Shown here in pieces: positions 24,892 to 38,580 of a stretch of 64,000 nucleotides of DNA. The position numbers and the translations under genes were made by a program. The stretch covers positions 19,220,001 through 19,284,000 of the forward strand of contig OU612072.1 in assembly GCA_914767715.1 (NCBI GenBank), written 5' to 3'. Positions within the stretch are counted from its first letter, which is position 1; each line of letters begins with the position of its first letter. The notes under the pieces are model-generated. The model searched no databases and was not told the origin of the DNA. It was given only the letters and a program-made list of their open reading frames with translations. Source of the DNA: Membranipora membranacea. Lineage: Eukaryota; Bryozoa; Gymnolaemata; Cheilostomatida; Membraniporidae.

Positions 24892-27800
24892 AGGATCTTG
24901 ATATTCGGGATTTTGAATGAGGCCAATGAGGCCATCAGCTGGTCAGAGTTTGAAAGAATTCCGATGGCTATTTGAAATTTGAGCCTGCCGTTTGGCATGT
25001 TTTTTATGACAAAAGTGGCCCTCGTTAAAAACGTTGCTGACGTCAAACTAAGAGGGGCAGTCCCGAACGGGTTTCAGTTTCAAAGTCAGCATGAAATTGC
25101 CTACGTTATAGAGTAGGTTAGAAGGAAATCTATTTTTTAAACTGGCCGTAAAAAAAACCAAGGGTCCCCCCTTTGTAACTTTTTTTAATTTTAAACTCGC
25201 TCTAATTCCTGTTCTATTTATCGTAGGATCTTGATATTCGGGATATAGAATGAGGCCAATGAGGCCATCAGCTGGTCAGAGTTTGAAAGAATTCCGATGG
25301 CTATTTAAAACTTGAGCCTGCTGTTTGGCATGTTTTTTTATGACAAAAGTAGCACTCGTTTAAAACATTGCTGACGCCAAACTAAGAGGAGAAGTCCCGA
25401 ACGGGTTTCAGTTTTCAAGTAAGCATGAAATTGCCTACGTTATAGAGTAGGTTAGAAGGAAATCTATTTTTTAATCTGGTCGTAAAAAAAACAAAGGGTC
25501 CCCCGTTTGTTACTTTTTTTAATTTTAAACTCGCTCTAATTCCTGTTCCATTTATCGTAGGGTCTTGATATTCGGGATTTAGAATGAGGCCAATGAGGCC
25601 ATCAGCTGGTGAGAGTTTGAAAGAATTCCGATGGCTATTTCAAATTTGAGCCTGCCGTATGGCATGTTTTTTTATGACAAAAGTGGCCCTCGTTGAAAAC
25701 GTTGTTGGCGCCAAACTAAGAGGACCCGTCCCGAGCGGGTTTCAGTTTCAAAGTCAGCATGAAATTGGCTGCGTTATAGAGTAGGTTAGAAGGAAATCTA
25801 TTTTTTAAACTTGCCGTAAAAAAAACCAAGGGTCCCCCCTCTGATACTTTTTTAAATTTTAAATTCGTTTTAATTCCTGTTCTATGTATCGTAGGATCTT
25901 GATATTCGGGATTTTGAATGAGGCCAATGAGGCCATCAGCTGGTCAGAGTTTGAAAGAATTCCGTTGGGTATTTCAAATTTGAGCCTGCCGCTTGGCATG
26001 TTTTTTTATGACAAAAGTGGCCCTCGTTAAAAACGTTGCTGACGCCAAACTAAGAGGAGCAGTCCCAAACGGGTTTCAGTTTCAAAGTCAGCATGAAATT
26101 GCCTACGTTATAGAGTAGGTTAGAAGGAAATCTATTTTTTAAACTGGCCGTAAAAAAAACCAAGGGTCCCCCCTTTGTTACTTTTTTTAATTTTACACTC
26201 GCTCTAATTCCTGTTCCATTTATCGTAGGATCTTGATATTCGGGATTTAGAATGAGGCCAATGAGGCCATCAGCTGGTCAGAGTTTGAAAGAATTCCGAT
26301 GGCTATTTAAAACTTGAGCCTGCTGTTTGGCATGTTTTTTTATGACAAAAGTAGCACTCGTTAAAAACATTGCTGACGCCAAACTAAGAGGAGCAGTCCC
26401 GAACGGGTTTCAGTTCTAAAGTCAGCATGAAATTGCCTACGTTATAGAGTAGGTTAGAAGGAAATCTATTTTTTAAACTGGCCGTAAATAAAACCAAGGG
26501 TCCCCCTTTGTTACTTTTTTTTAAATTTTAAACTCGCTCTAATTCCTGTTTTATTTATCGTAGGATCTTGATATTCGGGATTTTGAATGAGGCCAATGAG
26601 GCCATCAGCTGGTCAGAGTTTGAAAGAATTCCAGTGGCTATTTCAAATTTGAGCCTGCCGTTTGGCATGTTTTTTTATGACAAAAGTGGCCCTCGTTAAA
26701 AACGTTGCTGACGCCAAACTAAGAGGAGCAGTCCCGAACGGGTTTCAGTTTCAAAGTCAGCATGAAATTGCCTACGTTATAGAGTAGGTTAGAAGGAAAT
26801 CTATTTTTTAAACTATCCGTAAAAAAACCAAGGGTCCCCCCTCTGTTACTTATTTTAAATTTTAAATTCGTTCTAATTCCTGTTCTATTTATCGTAGGAT
26901 CTTGCTATTCGGGATTTTGAATGAGGCCAATGAGGCCATCAGCTGGTCAGAGTTTGATAGAATTCCGATGGCTATTTCAAATTTGAGCCTGCCATTTGGC
27001 ATGTTTTTTTATGACAAAAGTGGCCCTCGTTAAAAAAGTTGCTGACGCCAAACTAAGAGGAGCAGTCCCGAACGGGTTTCAGTTTCAAAGTCAGCATGAA
27101 ATTGCCTACGTTATAGAGTAGGTTAGAAGGAAATCTATTTTTTAAACTGGCCGTAAAAAAAACCAAGGGTCCCCCCTTTGTTACTTTTTTTAATTTTACA
27201 CTCGCTCTTATTCCTGTTCTATTTATCGTAGGATCTTGATATTCGGGATTTAGAATGAGGCCAATGAGGCCATCAGCTGGTCAGAGTTTGAAAGAATTCC
27301 GATGGCTATTTTAAATTTGAGCCTGCCGCTTGGCATGTTTTTTTATGACAAAAGTGGCCCTCGTTAAAAACGTTGCTGACGCCAAACTAAGAGGAGCAGT
27401 CCCAAACGGGTTTCAGTTTCAAAGTCAGCATGAAATTGCCTACGTTATAGAGTAGGTTAGAAGGAAATCTATTTTTTAAACTGGCCGTAAAAAAAACCAA
27501 GGGTCCCCCCTTTGTTACTTTTTTTAATTTTAAACTCGCTCTAATTCCTTTTCTATTTATTGTAGGATCTTGATATTCGGGATTTAGAATGAGGCCAATG
27601 AGGCCATCAGCTGGTGAGAGTTTGAAAGAATTCCGATGGCTATTTCAAATTTGAGCCTGCCGTATGGCATGTTTTTTTATGACAAAAGTGGCCCTCGTTA
27701 AAAACGTTGTTGGCTCCAAACTAAGAGGACCAGTCCCGAACGGGTTTCAGTTTCAAAGTCAGCATGAAATTGGCTGCGTTATAGAGTAGGTTAGAAGGAA

Positions 27801-27897
27801 ATCTATTTTTTAAACTGGCCGTAAAAAAAACCAAGGGTCCCCCCTCTGATACTTTTTTAAATTTTAAATTCATTCTAATTCCTGTTCTATTTATCAT
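24892..27897. repeat. HOR copy lacking h and i (a-b-c-d-e-f-g-j-k)
   Basis: Unit starts are 24892 (a), 25225 (b), 25559 (c), 25893 (d), 26227 (e), 26562 (f), 26896 (g), 27230 (j) and 27564 (k). Lineage a here has TATCATAGG before it and CTATTTGAAATTTG within it. Lineage g is followed directly by a j unit through a tail of the i type (TTTACACTCGCTCTTATT). The two units h and i are therefore cleanly missing, as an unequal exchange would leave them. Private changes include CCGTTGGGTATTT near 25963 and GACCCGTCCCGAGCGG near 25724. Confidence 0.85.
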
Positions 27898-30800
27898 AGG
27901 ATCTTGATATTCGGGATTTTGAATGAGGCCACTGAGGCCATCAGCTGGTCAGAGTTTGAAAGAATTCCGATGGCTATTTGAAATTTGAGCCTGCCGTTTG
28001 GCATGTTTTTTTATGACAAAAGTGGCCCTCGTTAAAAACGTTGCTGACGTCAAACTAAGAGGGGCAGTCCCGAACGGGTTTCAGTTTCAAAGTCAGCATG
28101 AAATTGCCTACGTTATAGAGTAGGTTAGAAGGAAATCTATTTTTAAACTGGCCGTAAAAAAAACCAAGGGTCCCCCCTTTGTTACTTTTTTTAATTTTAA
28201 ACTCGCTCTAATTCCTGTTCTATTTATCGTAGGATCTTGATATTCGGGATTTAGAATGAGGCCAATGAGGCCATCAGCTGGTCAGAGTTTGAAAGAATTC
28301 CGATGGCTATTTAAAACTTGAGCCTGCTGTTTGGCATGTTTTTTTATGACAAAAGTAGCACTCGTTTAAAACATTGCTGACGCCAAACTAAGAGGAGAAG
28401 TCCCGAACGGGTTTCAGTTTTAAAGTCAGCATGAAATTGCCTACGTTTTAGAGTAGGTTAGAAGGAAATCTATTTTTTAATCTGGTCGTAAAAAAAACCA
28501 AGGGTCCCCCGTTTGTTACTTTTTTTAATTTTAAACTCGCTCTAATTCCTGTTCTATTTATTGTAGGATCTTGATATTCGGGATTTAGAATGAGGCCAAT
28601 GAGGCCATCAGCTGGTGAGAGTTTGAAAGAATTCCGATAGCTATTTCAAATTTGAGCCTGCCGTATGGCATGTTTTTTATGACAAAAGTGGCCCTCGTTG
28701 AAAACGTTGTTGGCGCCAAACTAAGAGGACCAGTCCCGAACGGGTTTCAGTTTCAAAGTCAGCATGAAATTGGCTGCGTTATAGAGTAGGTTAGAAGGAA
28801 ATCTATTTTTTAAACTTGCCGTAAAAAAAACCAAGGGTCCCCCCTCTGATACTTTTTTAAATTTTAAATTCGTTCTAATTCCTGTTCTATGTATCGTAGG
28901 ATCTTGATATTCGGGATTTTGAATGAGGCCAATGAGGCCATCAGCTGGTCAGAGTTTGAAAGAATTCCGATGGCTATTTAAAACTTGAGCCTGCTGTTTG
29001 GCATGTTTTTTTATGACAAAAGTAGCACTCGTTTAAAACATTGCTGACGCCAAACTAAGAGGAGAAGTCCCGAACGGGTTTCAGTTTTAAAGTCAGCATG
29101 AAATTGCCTACGTTTTAGAGTAGGTTAGAAGGAAATCTATTTTTTAATCTGGTCGTAAAAAAAACCAAGGGTCCCCCGTTTGTTACTTTTTTTAATTTTA
29201 AACTCGCTCTAATTCCTGTTCTATTTATCGTAGGATCTTGATATTCGGGATTTACAATGAGGCCAATGAGGCCATCAGCTGGTGAGAGTTTGAAAGAATT
29301 CCGATGGCTATTTCAAATTTGAGCCTGCCGTATGGCATGTTTTTTTATGACAAAAGTGGCCCTCGTTGAAAACGTTGTTGGCGCCAAACTAAGAGGACCA
29401 GTCCCGAACGGGTTTCAGTTTCAAAGTCAGCATGAAATTGGCTGCGTTATAGAGTAGGTTAGAAGGAAATCTATTTTTTAAACTTGCCGTAAAAAAAACC
29501 AAGGGTCCCCCCTCTGATACTTTTTTAAATTTTAAATTCGTTCTAATTCCTGTTCTATGTATCGTAGGATCTTGATATTCGGGATTTTGAATGAGGCCAA
29601 TGAGGCCATCAGCTGGTCAGAGTTTGAAAGAATTCCGATGGCTATTTCAAATTTGAGCCTGCCGCTTGGCATGTTTTTTTATGACAAAAGTGGCCCTCGT
29701 TAAAAACGTTGCTGACGCCAAACTAAGAGGAGCAGTCCCAAACGGGTTTCAGTTTCAAAGTCAGCATGAAATTGCCTACGTTATAGAGTAGGTTAGAAGG
29801 AAATCTATTTTTTAAACTGGCCGTAAATAAAACCAAGGTCCCCCCTTTGTTACTTTTTTTAAATTTTAAACTCGCTCTAATTCCTGTTTTATTTATTGTA
29901 GGATCTTGATATTCGGGATTTTGAATGAGGCCAATGAGGCCATCAGCTGGTCAGAGTTTGAAAGAATTCCAGTGGCTATTTCAAATTTGAGCCTGCCGTT
30001 TGGCATGTTTTTTTATGACAAAAGTGGCCCTCGTTAAAAACGTTGCTGACGCCAAACTAAGAGGAGCAGTCCCGAACGGGTTTCAGTTTCAAAGTCAGCA
30101 TGAAATTGCCTACGTTATAGAGTAGGTTAGAAGGAAATCTATTTTTTAAACTGGCCGTAAAAAAACCAAGGGTCCCCCCTCTGTTACTTATTTTAAATTT
30201 TAAATTCGTTCTAATTCCTGTTCTATTTATCGTAGGATCTTGCTATTCGGGATTTTGAATGAGGCCAATGAGGCCATCAGCTGGTCAGAGTTTGATAGAA
30301 TTCCGATGGCTATTTCAAATTTGAGCCTGCCGTTTGGCATGTTTTTTTATGACAAAAGTGGCCCTCGTTATAAACGTTGCTGACGCCAAACTAAGAGGAG
30401 CAGTCCCGAACAGGTTTCAGTTTCAAAGTCAGCATGAAATTGCCTACGTTATAGAGTAGGTTAGAAGGAAATCTATTTTTTAAACTGGCCGTAAAAAAAA
30501 CCAAGGGTCCCCCCCTTTGTTACTTTTTTTAATTTTTAACTCGCTCTTATTCCTGTTCTATTTATCGTAGGATCTTGATATTCGGGATTTTGAATGAGGC
30601 CGATGAGGCCATCAGCTGGTCAGAGGTTGAAAGATTTCCGATGGCTACTTCAAATTTGAGCCTGCCGTTTTGCATGTTTTTTTATGACAAAAGTGGCCCT
30701 CGCTAAAAATGTTGCTGACGTCAAACTAAGAGGAGCAGTCCCAGACGGGTTTCAGTTTCAAAGTCAGCATGAAATTGCCTACGTTATAGAGTAGGTTAGA

Positions 30801-31569
30801 AGGAAATCTATTTTTTAAACTGGCCGTAAAAAAAACCAAGGGTCCCCCCTTTGTTACTTTTTTTAATTTAACACTCGCTCTTATTCCTGTTCTATTTATC
30901 GTAGGATCTTGATATTCGGGATTTAGAATGAGGCCAATGAGGCCATCAGCTGGTCAGAGGTTGAAAGATTTCCGATGGCTACTTCATATTTGAGCCTGCC
31001 GTTTTGCATGTTTTTTTATGACAAAAGTGGCCCTCGTTAAAAATGTTGCTGACGTCAAACTAAGAGGAGCAGTCCCAGACGGGTTTCAGTTTCAAAGTCA
31101 GCATGAAATTGCCTACGTTATAGAGTAGGTTAGAAGGAAATCTATTTTTTAAACTGGCCGTAAAAAAACCAAGGGTCCCCCCTTTGTTACTTTTTTTAAT
31201 TTTACACTCGCTCTAATTCCTGTTCTATTTATCGTAGGATCTTGATATTCGGGATTTAGAATGAGGCCAATGAGGCCATCAGCTGGTCAGAGTTTGAAAG
31301 AATTCCGATGGCTATTTTAAATTTGAGCCTGCCGCTTGGCATGTTTTTTTATGACAAAAGTGGCCCTCGTTAAAAACGTTGCTGACGCCAAACTAAGAGG
31401 AGCAGTCCCAAACGGGTTTCAGTTTCAAAGTCAGCATGAAATTGCCTACGTTATAGAGTAGGTTAGAAGGAAATCTATTTTTTAAACTGGCCGTAAAAAA
31501 AACCAAGGGTCCCCCCTCTGATACTTTTTTAAATTTTAAATTCATTCTAATTCCTGTTCTATTTATCAT
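27898..31569. repeat. Rearranged 11-unit HOR, copy 1
   Basis: Unit starts are 27898 (a), 28231 (b), 28565 (c), 28898 (b), 29232 (c), 29566 (d/e), 29900 (f), 30234 (g), 30569 (h), 30903 (i) and 31236 (j). The b-c pair is doubled (offset about 667 bp). The d and e units are merged into one chimera at 29566, with a d head (CGCTTGG) and an e tail (CGTAAATAAAACC). Private markers used to match copy 2 are GAGGCCACTGAGG (27931), CCGATAGC (about 28634), TTTACAATG (29251), GTTATAAACG (about 30367) and TTTAATTTAACAC (about 30863). Confidence 0.92.
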
Positions 31570-31902
31570 AGGATCTTGATATTCGGGATTTTGAATGAGG
31601 CCACTGAGGCCATCAGCTGGTCAGAGTTTGAAAGAATTCCGATGGCTATTTGAAATTTGAGCCTGCCGTTTGGCATGTTTTTTTATGACAAAAGTGGCCC
31701 TCGTTAAAAACGTTGCTGACGTCAAACTAAGAGGGGCAGTCCCGAACGGGTTTCAGTTTCAAAGTCAGCATGAAATTGCCTACGTTATAGAGTAGGTTAG
31801 AAGGAAATCTATTTTTAAACTGGCCGTAAAAAAAACCAAGGGTCCCCCCTTTGTTACTTTTTTTAATTTTAAACTCGCTCTAATTCCTGTTCTATTTATC
31901 GT
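31570..31902. repeat. Extra lineage-a unit at HOR junction
   Basis: This unit carries GAGGCCACTGAGG (31603) and CTATTTGAAATTTG, like those at 27898 and 31903. It sits between the two rearranged 11-mers as a third copy of lineage a. The sequence before it (TCTGATACTTTTTT, then TATCATAGG) matches the sequence before 27898. The sequence after it matches a normal a-type tail. Confidence 0.88.
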
Positions 31903-34900
31903 AGGATCTTGATATTCGGGATTTTGAATGAGGCCACTGAGGCCATCAGCTGGTCAGAGTTTGAAAGAATTCCGATGGCTATTTGAAATTTGAGCCTGCC
32001 GTTTGGCATGTTTTTTTATGACAAAAGTGGCCCTCGTTAAAAACGTTGCTGACGTCAAACTAAGAGGGGCAGTCCCGAACGGGTTTCAGTTTCAAAGTCA
32101 GCATGAAATTGCCTACGTTATAGAGTAGGTTAGAAGGAAATCTATTTTTAAACTGGCCGTAAAAAAAACCAAGGGTCCCCCCTTTGTTACTTTTTTTAAT
32201 TTTAAACTCGCTCTAATTCCTGTTCTATTTATCGTAGGATCTTGATATTCGGGATTTAGAATGAGGCCAATGAGGCCATCAGCTGGTCAGAGTTTGAAAG
32301 AATTCCGATGGCTATTTAAAACTTGAGCCTGCTGTTTGGCATGTTTTTTTATGACAAAAGTAGCACTCGTTTAAAACATTGCTGACGCCAAACTAAGAGG
32401 AGAAGTCCCGAACGGGTTTCAGTTTTAAAGTCAGCATGAAATTGCCTACGTTTTAGAGTAGGTTAGAAGGAAATCTATTTTTTAATCTGGTCGTAAAAAA
32501 AACCAAGGGTCCCCCGTTTGTTACTTTTTTTAATTTTAAACTCGCTCTAATTCCTGTTCTATTTATTGTAGGATCTTGATATTCGGGATTTAGAATGAGG
32601 CCAATGAGGCCATCAGCTGGTGAGAGTTTGAAAGAATTCCGATAGCTATTTCAAATTTGAGCCTGCCGTATGGCATGTTTTTTATGACAAAAGTGGCCCT
32701 CGTTGAAAACGTTGTTGGCGCCAAACTAAGAGGACCAGTCCCGAACGGGTTTCAGTTTCAAAGTCAGCATGAAATTGGCTGCGTTATAGAGTAGGTTAGA
32801 AGGAAATCTATTTTTTAAACTTGCCGTAAAAAAAACCAAGGGTCCCCCCTCTGATACTTTTTTAAATTTTAAATTCGTTCTAATTCCTGTTCTATGTATC
32901 GTAGGATCTTGATATTCGGGATTTTGAATGAGGCCAATGAGGCCATCAGCTGGTCAGAGTTTGAAAGAATTCCGATGGCTATTTAAAACTTGAGCCTGCT
33001 GTTTGGCATGTTTTTTTATGACAAAAGTAGCACTCGTTTAAAACATTGCTGACGCCAAACTAAGAGGAGAAGTCCCGAACGGGTTTCAGTTTTAAAGTCA
33101 GCATGAAATTGCCTACGTTTTAGAGTAGGTTAGAAGGAAATCTATTTTTTAATCTGGTCGTAAAAAAAACCAAGGGTCCCCCGTTTGTTACTTTTTTTAA
33201 TTTTAAACTCGCTCTAATTCCTGTTCTATTTATCGTAGGATCTTGATATTCGGGATTTACAATGAGGCCAATGAGGCCATCAGCTGGTGAGAGTTTGAAA
33301 GAATTCCGATGGCTATTTCAAATTTGAGCCTGCCGTATGGCATGTTTTTTTATGACAAAAGTGGCCCTCGTTGAAAACGTTGTTGGCGCCAAACTAAGAG
33401 GACCAGTCCCGAACGGGTTTCAGTTTCAAAGTCAGCATGAAATTGGCTGCGTTATAGAGTAGGTTAGAAGGAAATCTATTTTTTAAACTTGCCGTAAAAA
33501 AAACCAAGGGTCCCCCCTCTGATACTTTTTTAAATTTTAAATTCGTTCTAATTCCTGTTCTATGTATCGTAGGATCTTGATATTCGGGATTTTGAATGAG
33601 GCCAATGAGGCCATCAGCTGGTCAGAGTTTGAAAGAATTCCGATGGCTATTTCAAATTTGAGCCTGCCGCTTGGCATGTTTTTTTATGACAAAAGTGGCC
33701 CTCGTTAAAAACGTTGCTGACGCCAAACTAAGAGGAGCAGTCCCAAACGGGTTTCAGTTTCAAAGTCAGCATGAAATTGCCTACGTTATAGAGTAGGTTA
33801 GAAGGAAATCTATTTTTTAAACTGGCCGTAAATAAAACCAAGGTCCCCCCTTTGTTACTTTTTTTAAATTTTAAACTCGCTCTAATTCCTGTTTTATTTA
33901 TTGTAGGATCTTGATATTCGGGATTTTGAATGAGGCCAATGAGGCCATCAGCTGGTCAGAGTTTGAAAGAATTCCAGTGGCTATTTCAAATTTGAGCCTG
34001 CCGTTTGGCATGTTTTTTTATGACAAAAGTGGCCCTCGTTAAAAACGTTGCTGACGCCAAACTAAGAGGAGCAGTCCCGAACGGGTTTCAGTTTCAAAGT
34101 CAGCATGAAATTGCCTACGTTATAGAGTAGGTTAGAAGGAAATCTATTTTTTAAACTGGCCGTAAAAAAACCAAGGGTCCCCCCTCTGTTACTTATTTTA
34201 AATTTTAAATTCGTTCTAATTCCTGTTCTATTTATCGTAGGATCTTGCTATTCGGGATTTTGAATGAGGCCAATGAGGCCATCAGCTGGTCAGAGTTTGA
34301 TAGAATTCCGATGGCTATTTCAAATTTGAGCCTGCCGTTTGGCATGTTTTTTTATGACAAAAGTGGCCCTCGTTATAAACGTTGCTGACGCCAAACTAAG
34401 AGGAGCAGTCCCGAACAGGTTTCAGTTTCAAAGTCAGCATGAAATTGCCTACGTTATAGAGTAGGTTAGAAGGAAATCTATTTTTTAAACTGGCCGTAAA
34501 AAAAACCAAGGGTCCCCCCCTTTGTTACTTTTTTTAATTTTTAACTCGCTCTTATTCCTGTTCTATTTATCGTAGGATCTTGATATTCGGGATTTTGAAT
34601 GAGGCCGATGAGGCCATCAGCTGGTCAGAGGTTGAAAGATTTCCGATGGCTACTTCAAATTTGAGCCTGCCGTTTTGCATGTTTTTTTATGACAAAAGTG
34701 GCCCTCGCTAAAAATGTTGCTGACGTCAAACTAAGAGGAGCAGTCCCAGACGGGTTTCAGTTTCAAAGTCAGCATGAAATTGCCTACGTTATAGAGTAGG
34801 TTAGAAGGAAATCTATTTTTTAAACTGGCCGTAAAAAAAACCAAGGGTCCCCCCTTTGTTACTTTTTTTAATTTAACACTCGCTCTTATTCCTGTTCTAT

Positions 34901-35575
34901 TTATCGTAGGATCTTGATATTCGGGATTTAGAATGAGGCCAATGAGGCCATCAGCTGGTCAGAGGTTGAAAGATTTCCGATGGCTACTTCATATTTGAGC
35001 CTGCCGTTTTGCATGTTTTTTTATGACAAAAGTGGCCCTCGTTAAAAATGTTGCTGACGTCAAACTAAGAGGAGCAGTCCCAGACGGGTTTCAGTTTCAA
35101 AGTCAGCATGAAATTGCCTACGTTATAGAGTAGGTTAGAAGGAAATCTATTTTTTAAACTGGCCGTAAAAAAACCAAGGGTCCCCCCTTTGTTACTTTTT
35201 TTAATTTTACACTCGCTCTAATTCCTGTTCTATTTATCGTAGGATCTTGATATTCGGGATTTAGAATGAGGCCAATGAGGCCATCAGCTGGTCAGAGTTT
35301 GAAAGAATTCCGATGGCTATTTTAAATTTGAGCCTGCCGCTTGGCATGTTTTTTTATGACAAAAGTGGCCCTCGTTAAAAACGTTGCTGACGCCAAACTA
35401 AGAGGAGCAGTCCCAAACGGGTTTCAGTTTCAAAGTCAGCATGAAATTGCCTACGTTATAGAGTAGGTTAGAAGGAAATCTATTTTTTAAACTGGCCGTA
35501 AAAAAAACCAAGGGTCCCCCCCTTTGTTACTTTTTTTAATTTTACACTCGCTCTAATTCCTGTTCTATTTATCGT
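31903..35575. repeat. Rearranged 11-unit HOR, copy 2
   Basis: Unit starts are 31903, 32236, 32570, 32903, 33237, 33571, 33905, 34239, 34574, 34908 and 35241. All five private markers of 27898-31569 recur exactly 4005 bp downstream, in the same order, and I noticed no difference in the stretches compared. This is among the most recent duplications in the window. The match ends near 35518, where TTTGTTAC replaces TCTGATAC. Confidence 0.93.
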
Positions 35576-36576
35576 AGAATCTTGATATTCGGGATTTAGA
35601 ATGAGGCCAATGAGGCCATCAGCTGGTCAGAGTTTGAAAGAATTCCGATGGCTATTTTAAATTTGAGCCTGCCGCTTGGCATGTTTTTTTATGACAAAAG
35701 TGGCCCTCGTTAAAGACGTTGCTGACGCCAAACTAAGAGGAGCAGTCCCGAACGGGTTTCAGTTTCAAAGTCAGCATGAAATTGCCTACGTTATAGAGTA
35801 GGTTAGAAGGAAATCTATTTTTAAACTGGCCGTAAAAAAAACCAAGGGTCCCCCCTTTGTTACTTTTTTTAATTTTACACTCGCTCTAATTCCTGTTCTA
35901 TTTATCGTAGAATCTTGATATTCGGGATTTAGAATGAGGCCAATGAGGCCATCAGCTGGTCAGAGTTTGAAAGAATTCCGATGGCTATTTTAAATTTGAG
36001 CCTGCCGCTTGGCATGTTTTTTTATGACAAAAGTGGCCCTCGTTAAAAACGTTGCTGACGCCAAACTAAGAGGAGCAGTCCCGAACGGGTTTCAGTTTCA
36101 AAGTCAGCATGAAATTGCCTACGTTATAGAGTAGGTTAAAAGGAAATCTATTTTTTAAACTGGCCGTAAAAAAAACCAAGGGTCCCCCCCTTTGTTAATT
36201 TTTTTAATTTTTAACTCGCTCTTATTCCTGTTCTATTTATCGTAGGATCTTTATATTCGGGATTTTGAATGAGGCCAATGAGGCCATCAGCTGGTCAGAG
36301 GTTGAAAGATTTCCGATGGCTACTTCATATTTGAGCCTGCCGTTTTGCATGTTTTTTTATGACAAAAGTGGCCCTCGTTAAAAATGTTGCTGACGTCAAA
36401 CTAAGAGGAGCAGTCCCAGACGGGTTTCAGTTTCAAAGTCAGCATGAAATTGCCTACGTTATAGAGTAAGTTAGAAGGAAATCTATTTTTTAAACTGGCC
36501 GTAAAAAAACCATGGGTCCCCCCTTTGTTACTTTTTTTAATTTTACACTCGCTCTAATTCCTGTTCTATTTATCGT
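35576..36576. repeat. Two j units and an h/i chimera
   Basis: Unit starts are 35576, 35909 and 36244. The first two are near-identical j units, each preceded by GTAGAATCTT in place of GTAGGATCTT. They carry CCCGAACGGG where other j units have CCCAAACGGG. The third has an h-type head (GGGATTTTGAATG) and an i body (GGCTACTTCATATTTG), with private markers ATCTTTATATTC and GAGTAAGTTAG plus CCATGGG. A similar j-i-j run with the same markers occurs at 41923-42924. Confidence 0.82.
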
Positions 36577-38580
36577 AGGATCTTGATATTCGGGATTTAG
36601 AATGAGGCCAATGAGGCCATCAGCTGGTCAGAGTTTGAAAGAATTCCGATGGCTATTTTAAATTTGAGCCTGCCGCTTGGCATGTTTTTTTATGACAAAA
36701 GTGGCCCTCGTTAAAAACGTTGCTGACGCCAAACTAAGAGGAGCAGTCCCAAACGGGTTTCAGTTTCAAAGTCAGCATGAAATTGCCTACGTTATAGAGT
36801 AGGTTAGAAGGAAATCTATTTTTTAAACTGGCCGTAAAAAAAACCAAGGGTCCCCCCTTTGTTACTTTTTTTAATTTTACACTCGCTCTAATTCCTGTTC
36901 CATTTATCGTAGGATCTTGATATTCGGGATTTAGAATGAGGCCAATGAGGCCATCAGCTGGTCAGAGTTTGAAAGAATTCCGATGGCTATTTAAAACTTG
37001 AGCCTGCTGTTTGGCATGTTTTTTTATGACAAAAGTAGCACTCGTTAAAAACATTGCTGACGCCAAACTAAGAGGAGCAGTCCCGAACGGGTTTCAGTTT
37101 TAAAGTCAGCATGAAATTGCCTACGTTATAGAGTAGGTTAGAAGGAAATCTATTTTTTAAACTGGCCGTAAATAAAACCAAGGTCCCCCCTTTGTTACTT
37201 TTTTTAAATTTTAAACTCGCTCTAATTCCTGTTTTATTTATTGTAGGATCTTGATATTCGGGATTTTGAATGAGGCCAATGAGGCCATCAGCTGGTCAGA
37301 GTTTGAAAGAATTCCAGTGGCTATTTCAAATTTGAGCCTGCCGTTTGGCATGTTTTTTTATGACAAAAGTGGCCCTCGTTAAAAACGTTGCTGACGCCAA
37401 ACTAAGAGGAGCAGTCCCGAACGGGTTTCAGTTTCAAAGTCAGCATGAAATTGCCTACGTTATAGAGTAGGTTAGAAGGAAATCTATTTTTTAAACTGGC
37501 CGTAAAAAAACCAAGGGTCCCCCCTCTGTTACTTATTTTAAATTTTAAATTCGTTCTAATTCCTGTTCTATTTATCGTAGGATCTTGCTATTCGGGATTT
37601 TGAATGAGGCCAATGAGGCCATCAGCTGGTCAGAGTTTGATAGAATTCCGATGGCTATTTCAAATTTGAGCCTGCCGTTTGGCATGTTTTTTTATGACAA
37701 AAGTGGCCCTCGTTAAAAACGTTGCTGACGCCAAACTAAGAGGAGCAGTCCCGAACAGGTTTCAGTTTCAAAGTCAGCATGAAATTGCCTACGTTATAGA
37801 GTAGGTTAGAAGGAAATCTATTTTTTAAACTGGCCGTAAAAAAAACCAAGGGTCCCCCCCTTTGTTACTTTTTTTAATTTTTAACTCGCTCTTATTCCTG
37901 TTCTATTTATCGTAGGATCTTGATATTCGGGATTTTGAATGAGGCCGATGAGGCCATCAGCTGGTCAGAGGTTGAAAGATTTCCGATGGCTGCTTCAAAT
38001 TTGAGCCTGCCGTATTGCATGTTTTTTTATGACAAAAGTGGCCCTCGCTAAAAATGTTGCTGACGTCAAACTAAGAGGAGCAGTCCCAGACGGGTTTCAG
38101 TTTCAAAGTCAGCATGAAATTGCCTACGTTATAGAGTAGGTTAGAAGGAAATCTATTTTTTAAACTGGCCGTAAAAAAAACCAAGGGTCCCCCCTTTGTT
38201 ACTTTTTTCAATTTTACACTCGCTCTTATTCCTGTTCTATTTATCGTAGGATCTTGATATTCGGGATTTAGAATGAGGCCAATGAGGCCATCAGCTGGTC
38301 AGAGGTTGAAAGATTTCCGATGGCTACTTCATATTTGAGCCTGCCGTTTTGCATGTTTTTTTATGACAAAAGTGGCCCTCGTTAAAAATGTTGCTGACGT
38401 CAAACTAAGAGGAGCAGTCCCAGACGGGTTTCAGTTTCAAAGTCAGCATGAAATTGCCTACGTTATAGAGTAGGTTAGAAGGAAATCTATTTTTTAAACT
38501 GGCCGTAAAAAAACCAAGGGTCCCCCCTTTGTTACTTTTTTTAATTTTACACTCGCTCTAATTCCTGTTCTATTTATCGT
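36577..38580. repeat. 6-unit HOR j-e-f-g-h-i, copy 1 (2004 bp)
   Basis: Unit starts are 36577 (j), 36911 (e), 37245 (f), 37579 (g), 37914 (h) and 38248 (i). It is the 11-mer with k, a, b, c and d removed. The j head continues into a d-type tail (CTGTTCCATTTATCG), so the junction lies within this unit. The private markers GGCTGCTTCAAATTTG with CGTATTGCATG (about 37988-38018) and TTTTTTCAATTTTAC (about 38203) recur exactly 2004 bp later. Confidence 0.92.

Noticed and set aside
27898-35575. Exact HOR copies as an assembly artefact
   Set aside because: This cannot be excluded without reads, but it is not preferred. The copies differ from other HOR copies by consistent private variants, and an extra unit sits between them.
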